Part shown: in pieces, positions 43,985 to 52,813 of the stretch
How the letters are laid out: the number at the start of each line of letters is the position of its first letter
How positions within the stretch are numbered: the stretch's first letter is position 1
The notes under the pieces: generated by a model
Told to the model about the DNA's origin: nothing
What the model saw: only the letters and a program-made list of their open reading frames with translations
Databases searched by the model: none
Made by a program: the position numbers and the translations under genes
From: Pseudosulfitobacter pseudonitzschiae
Lineage (GTDB): Bacteria > Pseudomonadota > Alphaproteobacteria > Rhodobacterales > Rhodobacteraceae
DNA: 64,000 nucleotides
Reading direction: 5' to 3'
NCBI RefSeq assembly: GCF_900129395.1
Contig: NZ_FQVP01000004.1
Coordinates: forward strand, 496,001 to 560,000

Positions 43985-45163
43985 TCAGGCATATTTGTCG
44001 ATCAGGTAAAGCGCGACCATAACGACAGCGGTTAAAGCGAAAATGCCCAGCTTGCGGAATTCCAGGCTGGTGGTCAGCTTGGCCGTTGTTGCGGGAAAGG
44101 CCCAGTGCGCCAGCCGTATCGCGGGGCGGTTCAGCCTTAGGAGGCTGGCCAGTTTTACGATGATCGCCGCACCCAGCATGGTCAGCCATCGGACAAACAT
44201 GAAAAGAACAGCGAGCGCGACAGAAACGACAATGTAGTCATCAGCCCCTTTCATTTCCTGGATTGAAATGGTCAGCAGGAACAGCACAGCGAAAACGCTG
44301 ATCTTATGCCAGACATACGATTGCTTGTCTTTCGCGCGCGTTGCGATGCGCGGTTTGCTAGACTGCGGGACAGACCGCGCATGGCCATACATCAGCAGTT
44401 GATAGTCCCGCCGCCAGCCCAGCCGTTTGCTGGCGCCGACACCGTCGGTGGCCCATTGGAAATGGGTTTCGATGACTCGGGCCATGTCGACGGGATAGCC
44501 GGTCTCGGGGTCGTTCAATCGGGTTTGCAGCGTGTCATAAAGTTGCGCTTCAAGAGAGCGGCGTAGTGTCAGGTCATGGGCCATGTCCAAGGACAGCAGC
44601 GCGTCCAGAGCTTTGGTATCCCAGTGCATGCTGCGCAGCGCGTCATTGAATTTTGTCTGGAATATCGACTGTGCTCTGTCGGGGTCTTCTTGGGCCAAAG
44701 CGTCGAGCTGGCCAATGCCCACGCCCCAGGGTTGCGCGGGTTTGGGGGCGGGCGCCTTGGGTGGTTCGGGCGTGTCCGCAAACAGCTCTTCGACAAAGGG
44801 TTGGTGTCCTGCATCGTCGGTCTGTGGTGGTTGCGGTTGTGCTGGCTCAGCCGCCGGCGTGTGCTCAATCGGTGCTTCGGGCAGCGGGTCTGGGGCGCGC
44901 TGGGGTTCGCGCAACGTAATCGGCGCGGCGTCGTCCTGGCCTGTGCGCCCCTCTGCAATGTCGGCCATGCGCGGGCGCTTTGGCGCGGCCTTTTCCTTCA
45001 ATGCCCCGTTCTTGGCCGCCGCAAAGGCATCGCGCAGGGCGCCAAAAGCTGCGGGATCGTTGCGGTCGATCTGTTTCAGCCGTGCGGCATAGGCGCGTTT
45101 GACCTCGCGTTCGGTCGCGCGTTTCGCAAGGCCCAGTTCGGACCAAGGCCACTTAGGAGACAT
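43985..45163 (-). CDS. J-domain-like membrane protein, partner of the adjacent Hsp70
   Basis: The 392-residue product starts with a J-like helix pair (WPWSELGLAKRATEREVKRAYAARL; then FGALRDAFAAA), but where a canonical J domain has HPD it reads DRNDPAAF. A Pro/Ala-rich linker follows, then a helical middle region with a WDTKALDALLSLDMAHDLTL segment and three to four hydrophobic helices near the C terminus (about 280-390). It overlaps the Hsp70 gene by 11 bases. The pairing resembles E. coli hscC with its J partner; membrane anchoring would recruit the Hsp70 to the inner membrane. Confidence 0.75.
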   Translation of the reverse strand: MSPKWPWSELGLAKRATEREVKRAYAARLKQIDRNDPAAFGALRDAFAAAKNGALKEKAAPKRPRMADIAEGRTGQDDAAPITLREPQRAPDPLPEAPIEHTPAAEPAQPQPPQTDDAGHQPFVEELFADTPEPPKAPAPKPAQPWGVGIGQLDALAQEDPDRAQSIFQTKFNDALRSMHWDTKALDALLSLDMAHDLTLRRSLEAQLYDTLQTRLNDPETGYPVDMARVIETHFQWATDGVGASKRLGWRRDYQLLMYGHARSVPQSSKPRIATRAKDKQSYVWHKISVFAVLFLLTISIQEMKGADDYIVVSVALAVLFMFVRWLTMLGAAIIVKLASLLRLNRPAIRLAHWAFPATTAKLTTSLEFRKLGIFALTAVVMVALYLIDKYA

Positions 45164-46856
45164 AGTAGTCGTCGATCCGGTCCAGCGTTTCGCCCATGTC
45201 GCCGCGCATTCGCGAAATCTCGGCGGGGTCCTGCCCTTCGAGCGCGCCTTCGAACTCCATCAGCATGCCTTGCAGCAGATGCCGGTCGTCGCCGCTGGCC
45301 ATTTCGTACAGCCGCCGGATGCGAGCCAGAAAAGCGGTGTTTTCCTCGTCTTCGCGCGGGTGCATCTTGAATGCCTGCATCTGTTTCAGGCGTTTGGCGA
45401 TCTCCGCCTCGGTCAGGTTGGATACGTTGTCGCGGATCACCAGGCCCGCCTTTTTGCCATCGGTGATTGACGTGGCTTCAACCTCGATCAGGCCCGATGG
45501 GTCATAGGTGATGCGCACGAACATCCCCTCGTGCCCGGCCTTGCCCTTGGGCACGTCCAGCAGAAACTGGCCCAGATGCACGTTGTCGCTGACCTTGGGG
45601 GCTTCGCCCTGATAGATATCGACGCGCAGCTGGGTCTGGTTGTCGTCCATCGTGCCAAAGCTGTCTTGCCGCGACGCGGGTAGCGGCGTGTTGCGTTCGA
45701 TGATGGGCTGGAAAAACCCGCCGATGACGGTGCCGTTCTTCAGCTTGGTTGCGGTTTCAATGCCGACGGAAAAGGGCGATACATCGGTCATCACCACATC
45801 GTCCAGCGCGCGGTCCTCGGCGACGAGGGCGGCCTGCACCGCAGCGCCAAGGGCTACGGCGTGATCCGGGTCGATGGTCATCTCGGGCAGCCGTTTGAAC
45901 TGGCGCGCGACCATCTGGCGGATCATCGGCATACGGGTGGCACCACCGACCAGGATCACCCGGTCCAGCGCGTCGGTGTCCAGCCCGGTGTCGTAGAAAC
46001 ACCGCTCGATCGGGCGGTGCAGACGTTTGATCAACGCGGCACAGGCCTGTTCAAAATCCGCGCGGGTCAGCGTCAAGGTGTGGTGCGCGCCGTCCAGTTT
46101 CAGCCGCGCTTCGAAATCATCCTTGCCGCTCAGGTGACGCTTGGCCACATCGGCTTGCAGGCGCAACTGGTGCTGGGCGTCCTTGGCCAGCTTGGCCCAG
46201 GGGGTTCCGATCTTGTCGGCCATAGCCTTGGCCAAGGCTTCCGAGAAATCCTCGCCCCCCAGAAAGGCGTCGCCGGAGGAGGCTTTGACCTCCATCACGC
46301 CGTCGAAATGCTCCAGCACGGTCACGTCAAAGGTTCCGCCGCCAAGGTCGAAGACCAGAAACTGGCTTTCGCCGTCGCGGTCCTGCAAGCCGTAGGCCAG
46401 CGCCGCCGCCGTGGGTTCGTTGACCAGCCGTACCGCGTTCAGGCCGGCCATGGCGCAGGCGGCGATGGTGGCCTGACGCTGGCCCTGATTGAAATAGGCA
46501 GGCACGGACACGACCACATCGCGGATGGTCTGGCCCAAGGCCGCCTCGGCGTCGTCCTTGAGCTTGCGCAGCACCAGCGAGGACAGTTCTTCGGCGCGCA
46601 ATTTCTTGCGGCCCAGTTGAAATGTCGTGTCTGTTCCCATGGCGCGTTTGAACGCAGCGGCGGTGTCCTTGGGGTGGGTGGTCTGGCGGTCGCGCGCGGC
46701 CTCGCCCACCAGCACCTTGTCCCCGTCCAGTGAGACCACGGAGGGTGTCAGCAGATGCCCCAGCGCATTTGTCAACAGTCGCGGCGCGCCGTCTTCGAAT
46801 ACGCAGATCAGGGAATTGGTGGTGCCAAGATCAATACCGATGATGGGCTGGGCCAT
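45153..46856 (-). CDS. hscC: Hsp70-family chaperone, HscC type
   Basis: At 567 residues this is shorter than DnaK (about 640) and near HscC length (about 556). It has the phosphate-1 motif [44 protein letters not shown] and the adenosine motif [11 protein letters not shown], then a beta-sandwich substrate domain and a reduced helical lid. It lacks DnaK's long C-terminal tail. HscC is a specialised Hsp70 with few known clients. AAGGTAAC precedes the ATG, and a perfect 9-base inverted repeat lies 28 bases upstream. Confidence 0.9.
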   Translation of the reverse strand: MAQPIIGIDLGTTNSLICVFEDGAPRLLTNALGHLLTPSVVSLDGDKVLVGEAARDRQTTHPKDTAAAFKRAMGTDTTFQLGRKKLRAEELSSLVLRKLKDDAEAALGQTIRDVVVSVPAYFNQGQRQATIAACAMAGLNAVRLVNEPTAAALAYGLQDRDGESQFLVFDLGGGTFDVTVLEHFDGVMEVKASSGDAFLGGEDFSEALAKAMADKIGTPWAKLAKDAQHQLRLQADVAKRHLSGKDDFEARLKLDGAHHTLTLTRADFEQACAALIKRLHRPIERCFYDTGLDTDALDRVILVGGATRMPMIRQMVARQFKRLPEMTIDPDHAVALGAAVQAALVAEDRALDDVVMTDVSPFSVGIETATKLKNGTVIGGFFQPIIERNTPLPASRQDSFGTMDDNQTQLRVDIYQGEAPKVSDNVHLGQFLLDVPKGKAGHEGMFVRITYDPSGLIEVEATSITDGKKAGLVIRDNVSNLTEAEIAKRLKQMQAFKMHPREDEENTAFLARIRRLYEMASGDDRHLLQGMLMEFEGALEGQDPAEISRMRGDMGETLDRIDDYYVS

Positions 46857-46883
46857 GGACTTGTTACCTTGTGGCAGGGCATG

Positions 46884-46907
46884 TTGCCCACGTTATTTCG
46901 TGGGCAA
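46884..46907. promoter_or_regulatory. Perfect 9-base inverted repeat between hscC and the amidohydrolase gene
   Basis: TTGCCCACG (46884-46892) and CGTGGGCAA (46899-46907) are separated by 6 bases. It lies in the 80-base divergent region, just upstream of the hscC ribosome binding site. It does not match the heat-shock CIRCE element. Either a DNA operator or a 5' leader hairpin of hscC is possible. Confidence 0.45.
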
Positions 46908-46936
46908 GGGCGGTGGTCAACCGCGAGGGGATGAAT

Positions 46937-48121
46937 ATGCAGGTAGACAGTCAGCGGTTTCTGAAGGATTTGCATCGATTGCGCCGCTTTGGCGCGCAGG
47001 GACCGGGCGTGGTGCGCCCTGCCTATTCCGAACCGGATGTGGCGGCGCGTGCATGGTTGGCGGATCAGATGCGCGATGCAGGCTTGCGGGTCGAGGTGGA
47101 TGCGATGGGCAATCTGTTCGGGCTGGCGGATGGGCCGTCGATCCTGCTGGGATCGCACAGCGACAGCCAGCCGACGGGCGGATGGCTGGACGGCGCGCTG
47201 GGTGTGATCGCGGCGCTGGAGATTGCACGCGCGGCGGGTGGCGGAGTGTCCGTGGTGTCGTTTCAGGACGAAGAGGGCCGGTTCGGCGTGACCACCGGCA
47301 GTGCTGTGTGGTCGGGCAACCTCGCACAGGACAAGGCGGACGGGCTGGAGGATCACGCAGGCCAATCGCTGGCCGAGGCGCGGCGGGCCATGGCAGACAT
47401 GGTCACCGGCCCCGTCGATCCGGCGCAGTTCACCGGCTATATCGAAATGCATATCGAGCAAGGGCCGTATCTGGAGGCCAACAACGAACAGATCGGTGTG
47501 GTCGAACATATTGTGGGGATACGCGATATGGTCATCACGATGGTCGGCCAGCAGAACCATGCGGGCACCATGCCCATGCACCTGCGTCAGGATGCGTTCC
47601 AGGCGCTGAGTGCGTTCAACACGGCGCTGAACGACCGGCTGCGCAATGTGGTGACGCCCAGCACCGTGTGGACCATAGGCCATGTGTCGCTGTCACCCAA
47701 TGCGTCGTCGATTGTGCCCGGACAGGTGCGGTTTTCGATGCAGTGGCGCGACGGCGAAGGCGACAGGCTGGTGCGGATGGAAAAGATCATTCGCGACCTG
47801 GCCGAGGAGATCGCGGCAGAGCGGAACATGACGCTGTCGTTCGGGCCGATGCTGGGGCTGGAGCCGGTGCAGATGGACGCGCGCCTGCGTGGCGCGCTGG
47901 AGGGGGCCGCCGAAGTGGAGGCGCCGGGCAAGTGGCGCGTCATGCCCTCGGGGGCGCTGCATGATGCGACCAACCTGTCACGGCTGATGCCGGTGGCGAT
48001 GCTGTTCGTGCCGTCAATTGGCGGGATCAGCCATGCCTTCGAGGAAGACACGGCCGAGGAGGATCTGGTGGCGGGTCTGCGCGTGATGGCGCGGGCGGTG
48101 GATCAGCTGCGGGTGGGTTAA
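46937..48121 (+). CDS. M20-type Zn-dependent hydrolase (N-carbamoyl-amino-acid / allantoate amidohydrolase family)
   Basis: The 394-residue protein is a metal amidohydrolase. Ligand positions appear in [18 protein letters not shown] (His74, Asp85) and [10 protein letters not shown] (Glu-Glu), followed by [11 protein letters not shown] and the catalytic-dimer block [13 protein letters not shown]-like ([16 protein letters not shown]). Family members hydrolyse N-carbamoyl amino acids, allantoate or ureidoglycolate, so a role in purine or pyrimidine nitrogen salvage is plausible. The ATG at 46937 is chosen because GAGGGG stands 6 bases before it; an ATG two codons earlier is too close. Confidence 0.87.
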   Translation: MQVDSQRFLKDLHRLRRFGAQGPGVVRPAYSEPDVAARAWLADQMRDAGLRVEVDAMGNLFGLADGPSILLGSHSDSQPTGGWLDGALGVIAALEIARAAGGGVSVVSFQDEEGRFGVTTGSAVWSGNLAQDKADGLEDHAGQSLAEARRAMADMVTGPVDPAQFTGYIEMHIEQGPYLEANNEQIGVVEHIVGIRDMVITMVGQQNHAGTMPMHLRQDAFQALSAFNTALNDRLRNVVTPSTVWTIGHVSLSPNASSIVPGQVRFSMQWRDGEGDRLVRMEKIIRDLAEEIAAERNMTLSFGPMLGLEPVQMDARLRGALEGAAEVEAPGKWRVMPSGALHDATNLSRLMPVAMLFVPSIGGISHAFEEDTAEEDLVAGLRVMARAVDQLRVG

Positions 48122-48180
48122 GGGGCGCTGCCCCTCGGCCTGCGGCCTCACCCCGGAGTTTGTTTCGCAAGATGAAGGGG
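48121..48180 (+). repeat. Dispersed intergenic hairpin repeat, tail class A, copy 2
   Basis: Hairpins AGGGGC-GCT-GCCCCT and GGCC-TGC-GGCC precede the tail CCCCGGAGTTTGTTTCGC and then AAGATGAAGG. It follows the amidohydrolase stop directly. Its tail overlaps the 3' end of the leftward WGR gene. Confidence 0.75.
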
Positions 48181-48408
48181 GACGGTGTCGCGTATGTATC
48201 CGCGTTGCAGGGCGCGCTGGCGGTAGGTATCGGCCACCTGAGAGGCCGCGCGCAGGTCGGTGTGGCACGAGGTGATCGTGCGCGGCGTGCCGCCAACCGC
48301 GCCCCATTCGCGGGTCACGGACGCCTCTTCGAACAGGTTGCGCGAAATCTCGACGCGGTAGAACAGCGGGCGGGCCTTGCCGGTGCGGTAAAGAAGGGCT
48401 TGCAGCAT
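48148..48408 (-). CDS. Small WGR-domain protein
   Basis: The 86-residue product is a single WGR domain: FYRVEISRNLFEEASVTREWGAVG followed by a TITSCHTDLRAASQVADTYR helix. WGR domains, named for a Trp-Gly-Arg motif (here Trp-Gly-Ala), occur in PARP1 where they touch DNA ends, and in many small bacterial proteins of unknown role. It starts 2 bases after the response-regulator stop, so it is the third gene of the kinase operon. Its last residues (LAKQTPG) and stop codon are encoded by the dispersed repeat. Confidence 0.78.
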   Translation of the reverse strand: MLQALLYRTGKARPLFYRVEISRNLFEEASVTREWGAVGGTPRTITSCHTDLRAASQVADTYRQRALQRGYIRDTVPLHLAKQTPG

Positions 48409-48410
48409 CG

Positions 48411-49121
48411 TCAGCTCCAGTGAACGTCACCGAGAAAGATATAACCTGCGCCGTAGATTGTCTTGATCAATTGTGGATTTTTCGGATCTTCGCGCAGTTT
48501 TGTGCGCAGCCGCGAGATGCGCACGTCCATGGCCCGGTCAAAGCTTTCCCCGGCAGCGCCGCCCAGGGATTCCTGCATTTGCGCCCGCGAGATCAGGCGG
48601 CGGGGGCTGGACAGGAACAGGCGCAGCACTTCGCCTTCGGCGTGCGAGAACGTGGTTTCCCCGCCCGTATCGTCGACCAGCGTGTAGCGGTCGAACAGCG
48701 CGGTCCAGCCCTGAAAGCGCGCGGTGTTGCCGCTGTGGGTGGGCTGATGGTTCGACCGCAGGCGGGCGCGCACGCGGGCGACGACCTCGGCGGGATCGAA
48801 GGGTTTGATGATGTAATCGTCGGCCCCCAGTTCCAGCCCAGTGACCTTGTCCTGCACCTGTGCGCGGCCCGAGATGATGATGACCGTCGCCCCCTGTTCC
48901 AACGCCAGGCGGTGCACGATGGTCAGCCCGTCGGTGTCGGGCAGGCCCAGATCGACAAGGCACACGTCGGGCTGATGGGTTTTCAGCGCCGCCTCGAAAG
49001 CCGAGGCGCGCGCAAAGCTGAGGGTGCGAAAGCCCGCCTCTTCCAGAGCGTCAGCCAGCATGGTGCGGATGGCGGGTTCGTCGTCCAGAATGGTGACAAG
49101 GGGGCTGTCGGATTTGGTCAT
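48411..49121 (-). CDS. OmpR-family response regulator
   Basis: The 236-residue regulator has a receiver domain with phosphoacceptor Asp in DVCLVDLGLPDTDGL and Lys in DYIIKPFDPAEV, then a winged-helix DNA-binding domain ending MDVRISRLRTKLRED and IKTIYGAGYIFLGD. It overlaps the hybrid kinase gene by 4 bases and precedes the WGR gene by 2, so all three are one transcript with the kinase first. Targets are unknown. Confidence 0.93.
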   Translation of the reverse strand: MTKSDSPLVTILDDEPAIRTMLADALEEAGFRTLSFARASAFEAALKTHQPDVCLVDLGLPDTDGLTIVHRLALEQGATVIIISGRAQVQDKVTGLELGADDYIIKPFDPAEVVARVRARLRSNHQPTHSGNTARFQGWTALFDRYTLVDDTGGETTFSHAEGEVLRLFLSSPRRLISRAQMQESLGGAAGESFDRAMDVRISRLRTKLREDPKNPQLIKTIYGAGYIFLGDVHWS

Positions 49122-51019
49122 TGGGCGGCCTGCGGCATTAAAAGCGCGGCAAGATCGTCCGCAGAAAAGGGTTTTTGCAACACGGGTGCGCGGGTCAGGG
49201 CGGCGCGGTGCATCGGGTCGGACACGGGCAACGAGGTCATCAGGATGATCGGTGTGCCTGCGTCTTTCAGCCGGTCCGCCAGTTCTATCCCCGAGGCAGC
49301 GCCCAGCCGGATATCGCTGAGGATCAGGCCGATGTCGGGCAGGTCGGCGGTCAGCGCGGTGGCTTCATCGACACTTGCGGCCTCGACGACGGAATGCCCC
49401 AGCCCCATGAGCATGTCCCGATAGAGCGCACGAAGGTCGTCGCGGTCCTCGACCAGCAGGACCATGCCGCCCGTGACCGGCGCAGGGCGGTTCAGCGGCA
49501 GGCGCAGGCGCACTTCGGCACCGGTGAGGGTGTTTCTCAGGCCAAGGTGCCCGCCTGCGGTCTTGGTCATGTCATAGACCATCGGCAGCCCCAGCCCCGA
49601 GCCTTCGCCGCCCTTGGTGGTAAAGAACGGATCGCACGCCTTGTGCAGCGCCTCGTCCGAGAAGCCGGGTCCGGTGTCGGTGACGGTGAATTCCACCCAA
49701 GTCTCGCCAATCGCGGCGGCGGTCAGGGTGATCGTACCCTTGGCGCCACAGGCGTCGCGGGCGTTCAGGATCAGGTTCAGCAGACTGTCCTGTACGATGC
49801 CGGTGTCCAGCAACAGCGGTCCCGGCGGCAGGGTGCAATCGACACGCAGGGTTTGTCCCGCAGGCAATGTGGGCGAGGCCAATGTGGCCACGTCTGCGAG
49901 CAAACCCGCGACTTCGACGGGGCCGGGACGCAGCACGCGGGCGGCGGTGGCGTTGGCGATACCGTCCAGCAGGTGCCCGCCCCGACGGGCGGCGGCGCGG
50001 GTGCCTTCGATCAGGGGGGCGGCGCCCTCGGGCAGGTCCTCCATCCGTTCAAGCTTGCTTTGCAGGCCCAGGATAATTGTCAGCAGGTTCGAGAAATCAT
50101 GTGCCAGGCCGGATGTCATCTGTGCCGCAAGCGCCCGCTTGCGGTTTTGTTGCAGGGCAACGCGGGCCTGGGTTTCTTCGGTCACGTCCATCGACAGGAT
50201 ATAGGCCCCCTGCGCTGTGTCGGGGGTAAAGGCCGCGCGGATGCGGCGGGCGCTGGGGCCGTCGGTGAATTCGAACACGGACGGGCGGCCTTCGTATGCG
50301 GCCTGTAGATGCGGCGCGATCAGTTCGTAATTGGTAGGTCCCAGCGCATCAGAGATATGCAGGCCCATCAGGTCACTGGGCCGGTCGGGCAGGATGCTGG
50401 ACAGGCGGCGGTTGGTATAGGTGTAGTGCCCGGTTTCATCGACGTGGGCGATATGAGCGGGCATCATTTCGGTTACCAGACGGGTGCGCGCTTCCATCTC
50501 GGTGAGCTCTCGTTTGGCCTCTTCCAGCGCGGCGACCGTGGCCGAAAGCTGGCGGTTGGTTGCGGCCAGTTCTTCCGAGCGGGACAGGACCATATCTGAC
50601 AGCGCGTCGGACCGTGCGCGCAGCATGTGTTCCTGATCCTTGGTGCGGGTGATGTCGGTATAGACGGTGACCCACCCTCCCTGCGGCAGCGGTGCCCCCT
50701 CGACCGAGATCGTGCGCCCGTTGGCGCGGGTCCGTTCCATGTAATGCGGCTCGAAGGCGCGGGCGGTGCTGACCCGCTCGGCGACAAACGCTTCGATGTC
50801 GTCGATGGGGCCGTATTCGCCCTGTGTGGCGATGTGGCGGATGGTGTCCTCGAAGGTGGCACCGGGTTGCACCAGCGCGTCGGGCAGCCGGAACATCTGT
50901 TGAAAGGCCACGTTGCAGACCGACAGGCGCAAGTCGCTGTCATAGATCGACAGCGCCTGGGCGATCAGGTTCAGCCCGGCGGTTGTCAGCGCCCTGTTCT
51001 GGTCGTCGTTGCGTGGCAC
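49118..51019 (-). CDS. Hybrid sensor histidine kinase with two PAS domains and a receiver
   Basis: A GTG at 51019, preceded by GGAGG at 8 bases, gives 633 residues. Order: PAS (PAS_7-like, about 15-130), coiled coil (about 133-175), second PAS (about 175-285), dimerisation helix with the phosphoacceptor His in SGLAHDFSNLLTIILGL, ATPase domain (NLILNARDACG, DTGPGFSDEAL, GEGSGLGLPMVYDM) and a C-terminal receiver (LILSDIRLGAASGIEL). No transmembrane segment is seen, so it should sense a cytoplasmic signal. The unbroken frame continues 369 codons upstream but runs antisense through other genes. Confidence 0.88.
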   Translation of the reverse strand: MPRNDDQNRALTTAGLNLIAQALSIYDSDLRLSVCNVAFQQMFRLPDALVQPGATFEDTIRHIATQGEYGPIDDIEAFVAERVSTARAFEPHYMERTRANGRTISVEGAPLPQGGWVTVYTDITRTKDQEHMLRARSDALSDMVLSRSEELAATNRQLSATVAALEEAKRELTEMEARTRLVTEMMPAHIAHVDETGHYTYTNRRLSSILPDRPSDLMGLHISDALGPTNYELIAPHLQAAYEGRPSVFEFTDGPSARRIRAAFTPDTAQGAYILSMDVTEETQARVALQQNRKRALAAQMTSGLAHDFSNLLTIILGLQSKLERMEDLPEGAAPLIEGTRAAARRGGHLLDGIANATAARVLRPGPVEVAGLLADVATLASPTLPAGQTLRVDCTLPPGPLLLDTGIVQDSLLNLILNARDACGAKGTITLTAAAIGETWVEFTVTDTGPGFSDEALHKACDPFFTTKGGEGSGLGLPMVYDMTKTAGGHLGLRNTLTGAEVRLRLPLNRPAPVTGGMVLLVEDRDDLRALYRDMLMGLGHSVVEAASVDEATALTADLPDIGLILSDIRLGAASGIELADRLKDAGTPIILMTSLPVSDPMHRAALTRAPVLQKPFSADDLAALLMPQAAQ

Positions 51020-51112
51020 GTGGCGATCCTCCGCCGATGGGGGTAGCATCGCGGACCGCAATCGCAAAGGGGTGGTTTGCGCGGGCCTGCGAAGATGGGT
51101 ACAGATTGCGCC

Positions 51113-51763
51113 ATGAGAACCCTTGCCGCAATCGCCTTGATCTGCTCCGGCTCTGCCGCGCAGGCGCATCCGCATATCTTCATTGATGCGGGCCTGACTG
51201 CGATCGTGGACGAGACCGGCAGGTTGCAGGCGATCAAGGTCACTTGGGCCTATGATGCGTTCTACTCCTTGCTGGTCACAGAGGACGCTGGACTGGATTC
51301 CGATGGCAATGCCGTCCTGACCAAAGACGAAGAGGCGCAGTTGCGCGGCTTTGATATGCAGTGGATCGAAGGGTACAACGGCGATTTGGTCGCACGGCTG
51401 GACGGACAGCCGCTGGAGTTGTCCGGCCCACGTGATGCCACGCTGGTCATGCGCGAGGGGCGGCTGGTCACCACGCATGTGCGCGACGTGGTGGGGGCGC
51501 CGGAGTTGATCGGGCACAGCTTGTCGATGAAACCCTATGACCCGACCTATTACACCTCTTACGACGTCACCCTGAATGTGAATGTCCAGGGGCTCGACGG
51601 CTGTACCATCGCGCGCAACCTGCCTGATCTGGATGCGGGGATGAAAGAGTTGCAGGGGGCGCTGTCCAAGCTGGGGCGTGATCAGGATGCAATCGAGGAA
51701 GGATTTCCCGAAGTGGGCGAAGCCTTTGCCACCGAGGTTGAAATCACGTGCGCGCCCCGCTGA
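51113..51763 (+). CDS. DUF1007 family exported protein
   Basis: The 216-residue product has a signal peptide (MRTLAAIALICSGSAAQA) followed by HPHIFIDAGLTAI, the start of the DUF1007 domain. DUF1007 proteins are periplasmic and nearly always encoded beside a NicO/RcnA-type metal transporter, as here, where the next gene overlaps by 16 bases. The histidines at the mature N terminus suggest metal delivery or capture. Starts upstream of 51113 are rejected because they precede the signal peptide. Confidence 0.87.
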   Translation: MRTLAAIALICSGSAAQAHPHIFIDAGLTAIVDETGRLQAIKVTWAYDAFYSLLVTEDAGLDSDGNAVLTKDEEAQLRGFDMQWIEGYNGDLVARLDGQPLELSGPRDATLVMREGRLVTTHVRDVVGAPELIGHSLSMKPYDPTYYTSYDVTLNVNVQGLDGCTIARNLPDLDAGMKELQGALSKLGRDQDAIEEGFPEVGEAFATEVEITCAPR

Positions 51764-52653
51764 TCGTCCTGCTGGTGCCGCTGGCCGCTTTGGGCTGGTG
51801 GCTGTGGCCTGGTGGCGGGCTGGGGCAGATCGGTCAGATGGCGGCGGGCTACCAGCGGTCCTTTCAGAACGAGATGGCCTTGACCCTGCGCGCCACCAGG
51901 GCGGGCAACGCGGGCGCGTTCTGGACGCTGCTGGGTGTGTGTTTCGCCTACGGTTTCTTTCATGCGGTGGGTCCGGGGCACGGCAAGGTGCTGATCGGCG
52001 GCTATGGGCTGGCGCGTCGCGTGACGGTCTGGCGGCTGGGGACGATTGCGCTGCTGTCGTCTCTGGGGCAGGCGGTGACGGCGATCGTGCTGGTGCAAGG
52101 CGGGCTGTGGCTGTTTGCGCTGACACGCGACCAGATGGTGGGCGCGGCCGAGGACATCATGGCCCCCGTCAGCTACGGTGCGATTGTTTTGATCGGACTG
52201 TGGTTGCTGGGGCGTGGTGCGCGGCGAATGTTGCGGCGTCCTGTGGGGCATGGGCACGATCATGCGCATATCCATGGCGATGAAGCCTGCGCCCACTGCG
52301 GGCACCGCCACGCCCCCAGCGTCGAAGAGGTCGCAGGTCTGACATCGCTGCGCGAGGCGCTGTTGTTGATTGCAGGCGTGGCGATCCGACCCTGCACGGG
52401 GGCGTTGTTCGTGCTGGTGATCACGCATGGTATGGGCATTGCCGGGGCGGGTATCGCCGGTGTCTTTGCGATGGCGGTTGGCACGGCAGTCGTCACCGTC
52501 GCCGTCGGCACAGGTGCCATTGGCCTGCGCAGTGGCCTGCTGGGCAGCGTGGCAGGTGGGCCATGGGCCTCGCGCCTCTTGCCGCTGGTCGAGATTTCCG
52601 CCGGTGCACTCGTGGTCGCAGGCGCGGGCGGATTGCTTTTGCGGGCACTCTGA
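51748..52653 (+). CDS. NicO/RcnA-family nickel-cobalt transporter
   Basis: The 301-residue membrane protein has about 6-7 helices, the family motif HAVGPGHGKVLIGGYG and a His-rich cytoplasmic or periplasmic loop (GHGHDHAHIHGDEACAHCGH). It also has AIRPCTGALFVLVITHG near the C terminus. Related proteins export Ni/Co (RcnA) or import metal; direction cannot be read. The GTG start at 51748 lies inside the DUF1007 gene, so the two are coupled. Zinc is another possible substrate. Divergent from the hybrid kinase gene. Confidence 0.86.
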   Translation: MRAPLIVLLVPLAALGWWLWPGGGLGQIGQMAAGYQRSFQNEMALTLRATRAGNAGAFWTLLGVCFAYGFFHAVGPGHGKVLIGGYGLARRVTVWRLGTIALLSSLGQAVTAIVLVQGGLWLFALTRDQMVGAAEDIMAPVSYGAIVLIGLWLLGRGARRMLRRPVGHGHDHAHIHGDEACAHCGHRHAPSVEEVAGLTSLREALLLIAGVAIRPCTGALFVLVITHGMGIAGAGIAGVFAMAVGTAVVTVAVGTGAIGLRSGLLGSVAGGPWASRLLPLVEISAGALVVAGAGGLLLRAL

Positions 52654-52711
52654 CGCGCATTCCACCCAGCGTGTAACAATTCGTTAGAATTGAGCAAACA
52701 TCCCGAAAAAG

Positions 52712-52740
52712 TTGACCGCGAGTGTGCAGACAGCATGATT
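52712..52740 (+). promoter_or_regulatory. Possible promoter for the CoA-ligase / transporter cluster
   Basis: TTGACC at 52712-52717 and ATGATT at 52735-52740 are 17 bases apart. Close by are CAATTC-GTTA-GAATTG (52677-52692), upstream, and TTCGCA-N5-TGCGAA (52752-52768), near the start of transcription, either of which could be an operator. The -10 is a weak match. Confidence 0.3.
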
Positions 52741-52813
52741 TGCGGGGAGGATTCGCACGTCATGCGAAAAAGGCCTGTCGCGACAACGTCGGCGGGTTCG
52801 GGAGGAGAACACA

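Noticed and set aside
46884-46907. CIRCE heat-shock operator before hscC
   Set aside because: The arms read TTGCCCACG, not TTAGCACTC, and the spacer is 6 rather than 9 bases.
46627-47964. A 445-residue plus-strand frame across hscC and the amidohydrolase gene
   Set aside because: It crosses two better supported genes in a different frame and is Gly/Arg-rich without domains.
51020-52126. Upstream extension of the hybrid kinase to 1002 residues
   Set aside because: The extension lies antisense to the DUF1007 and NicO genes, is low-complexity, and a GTG with a good GGAGG site starts the PAS domain at 51019.
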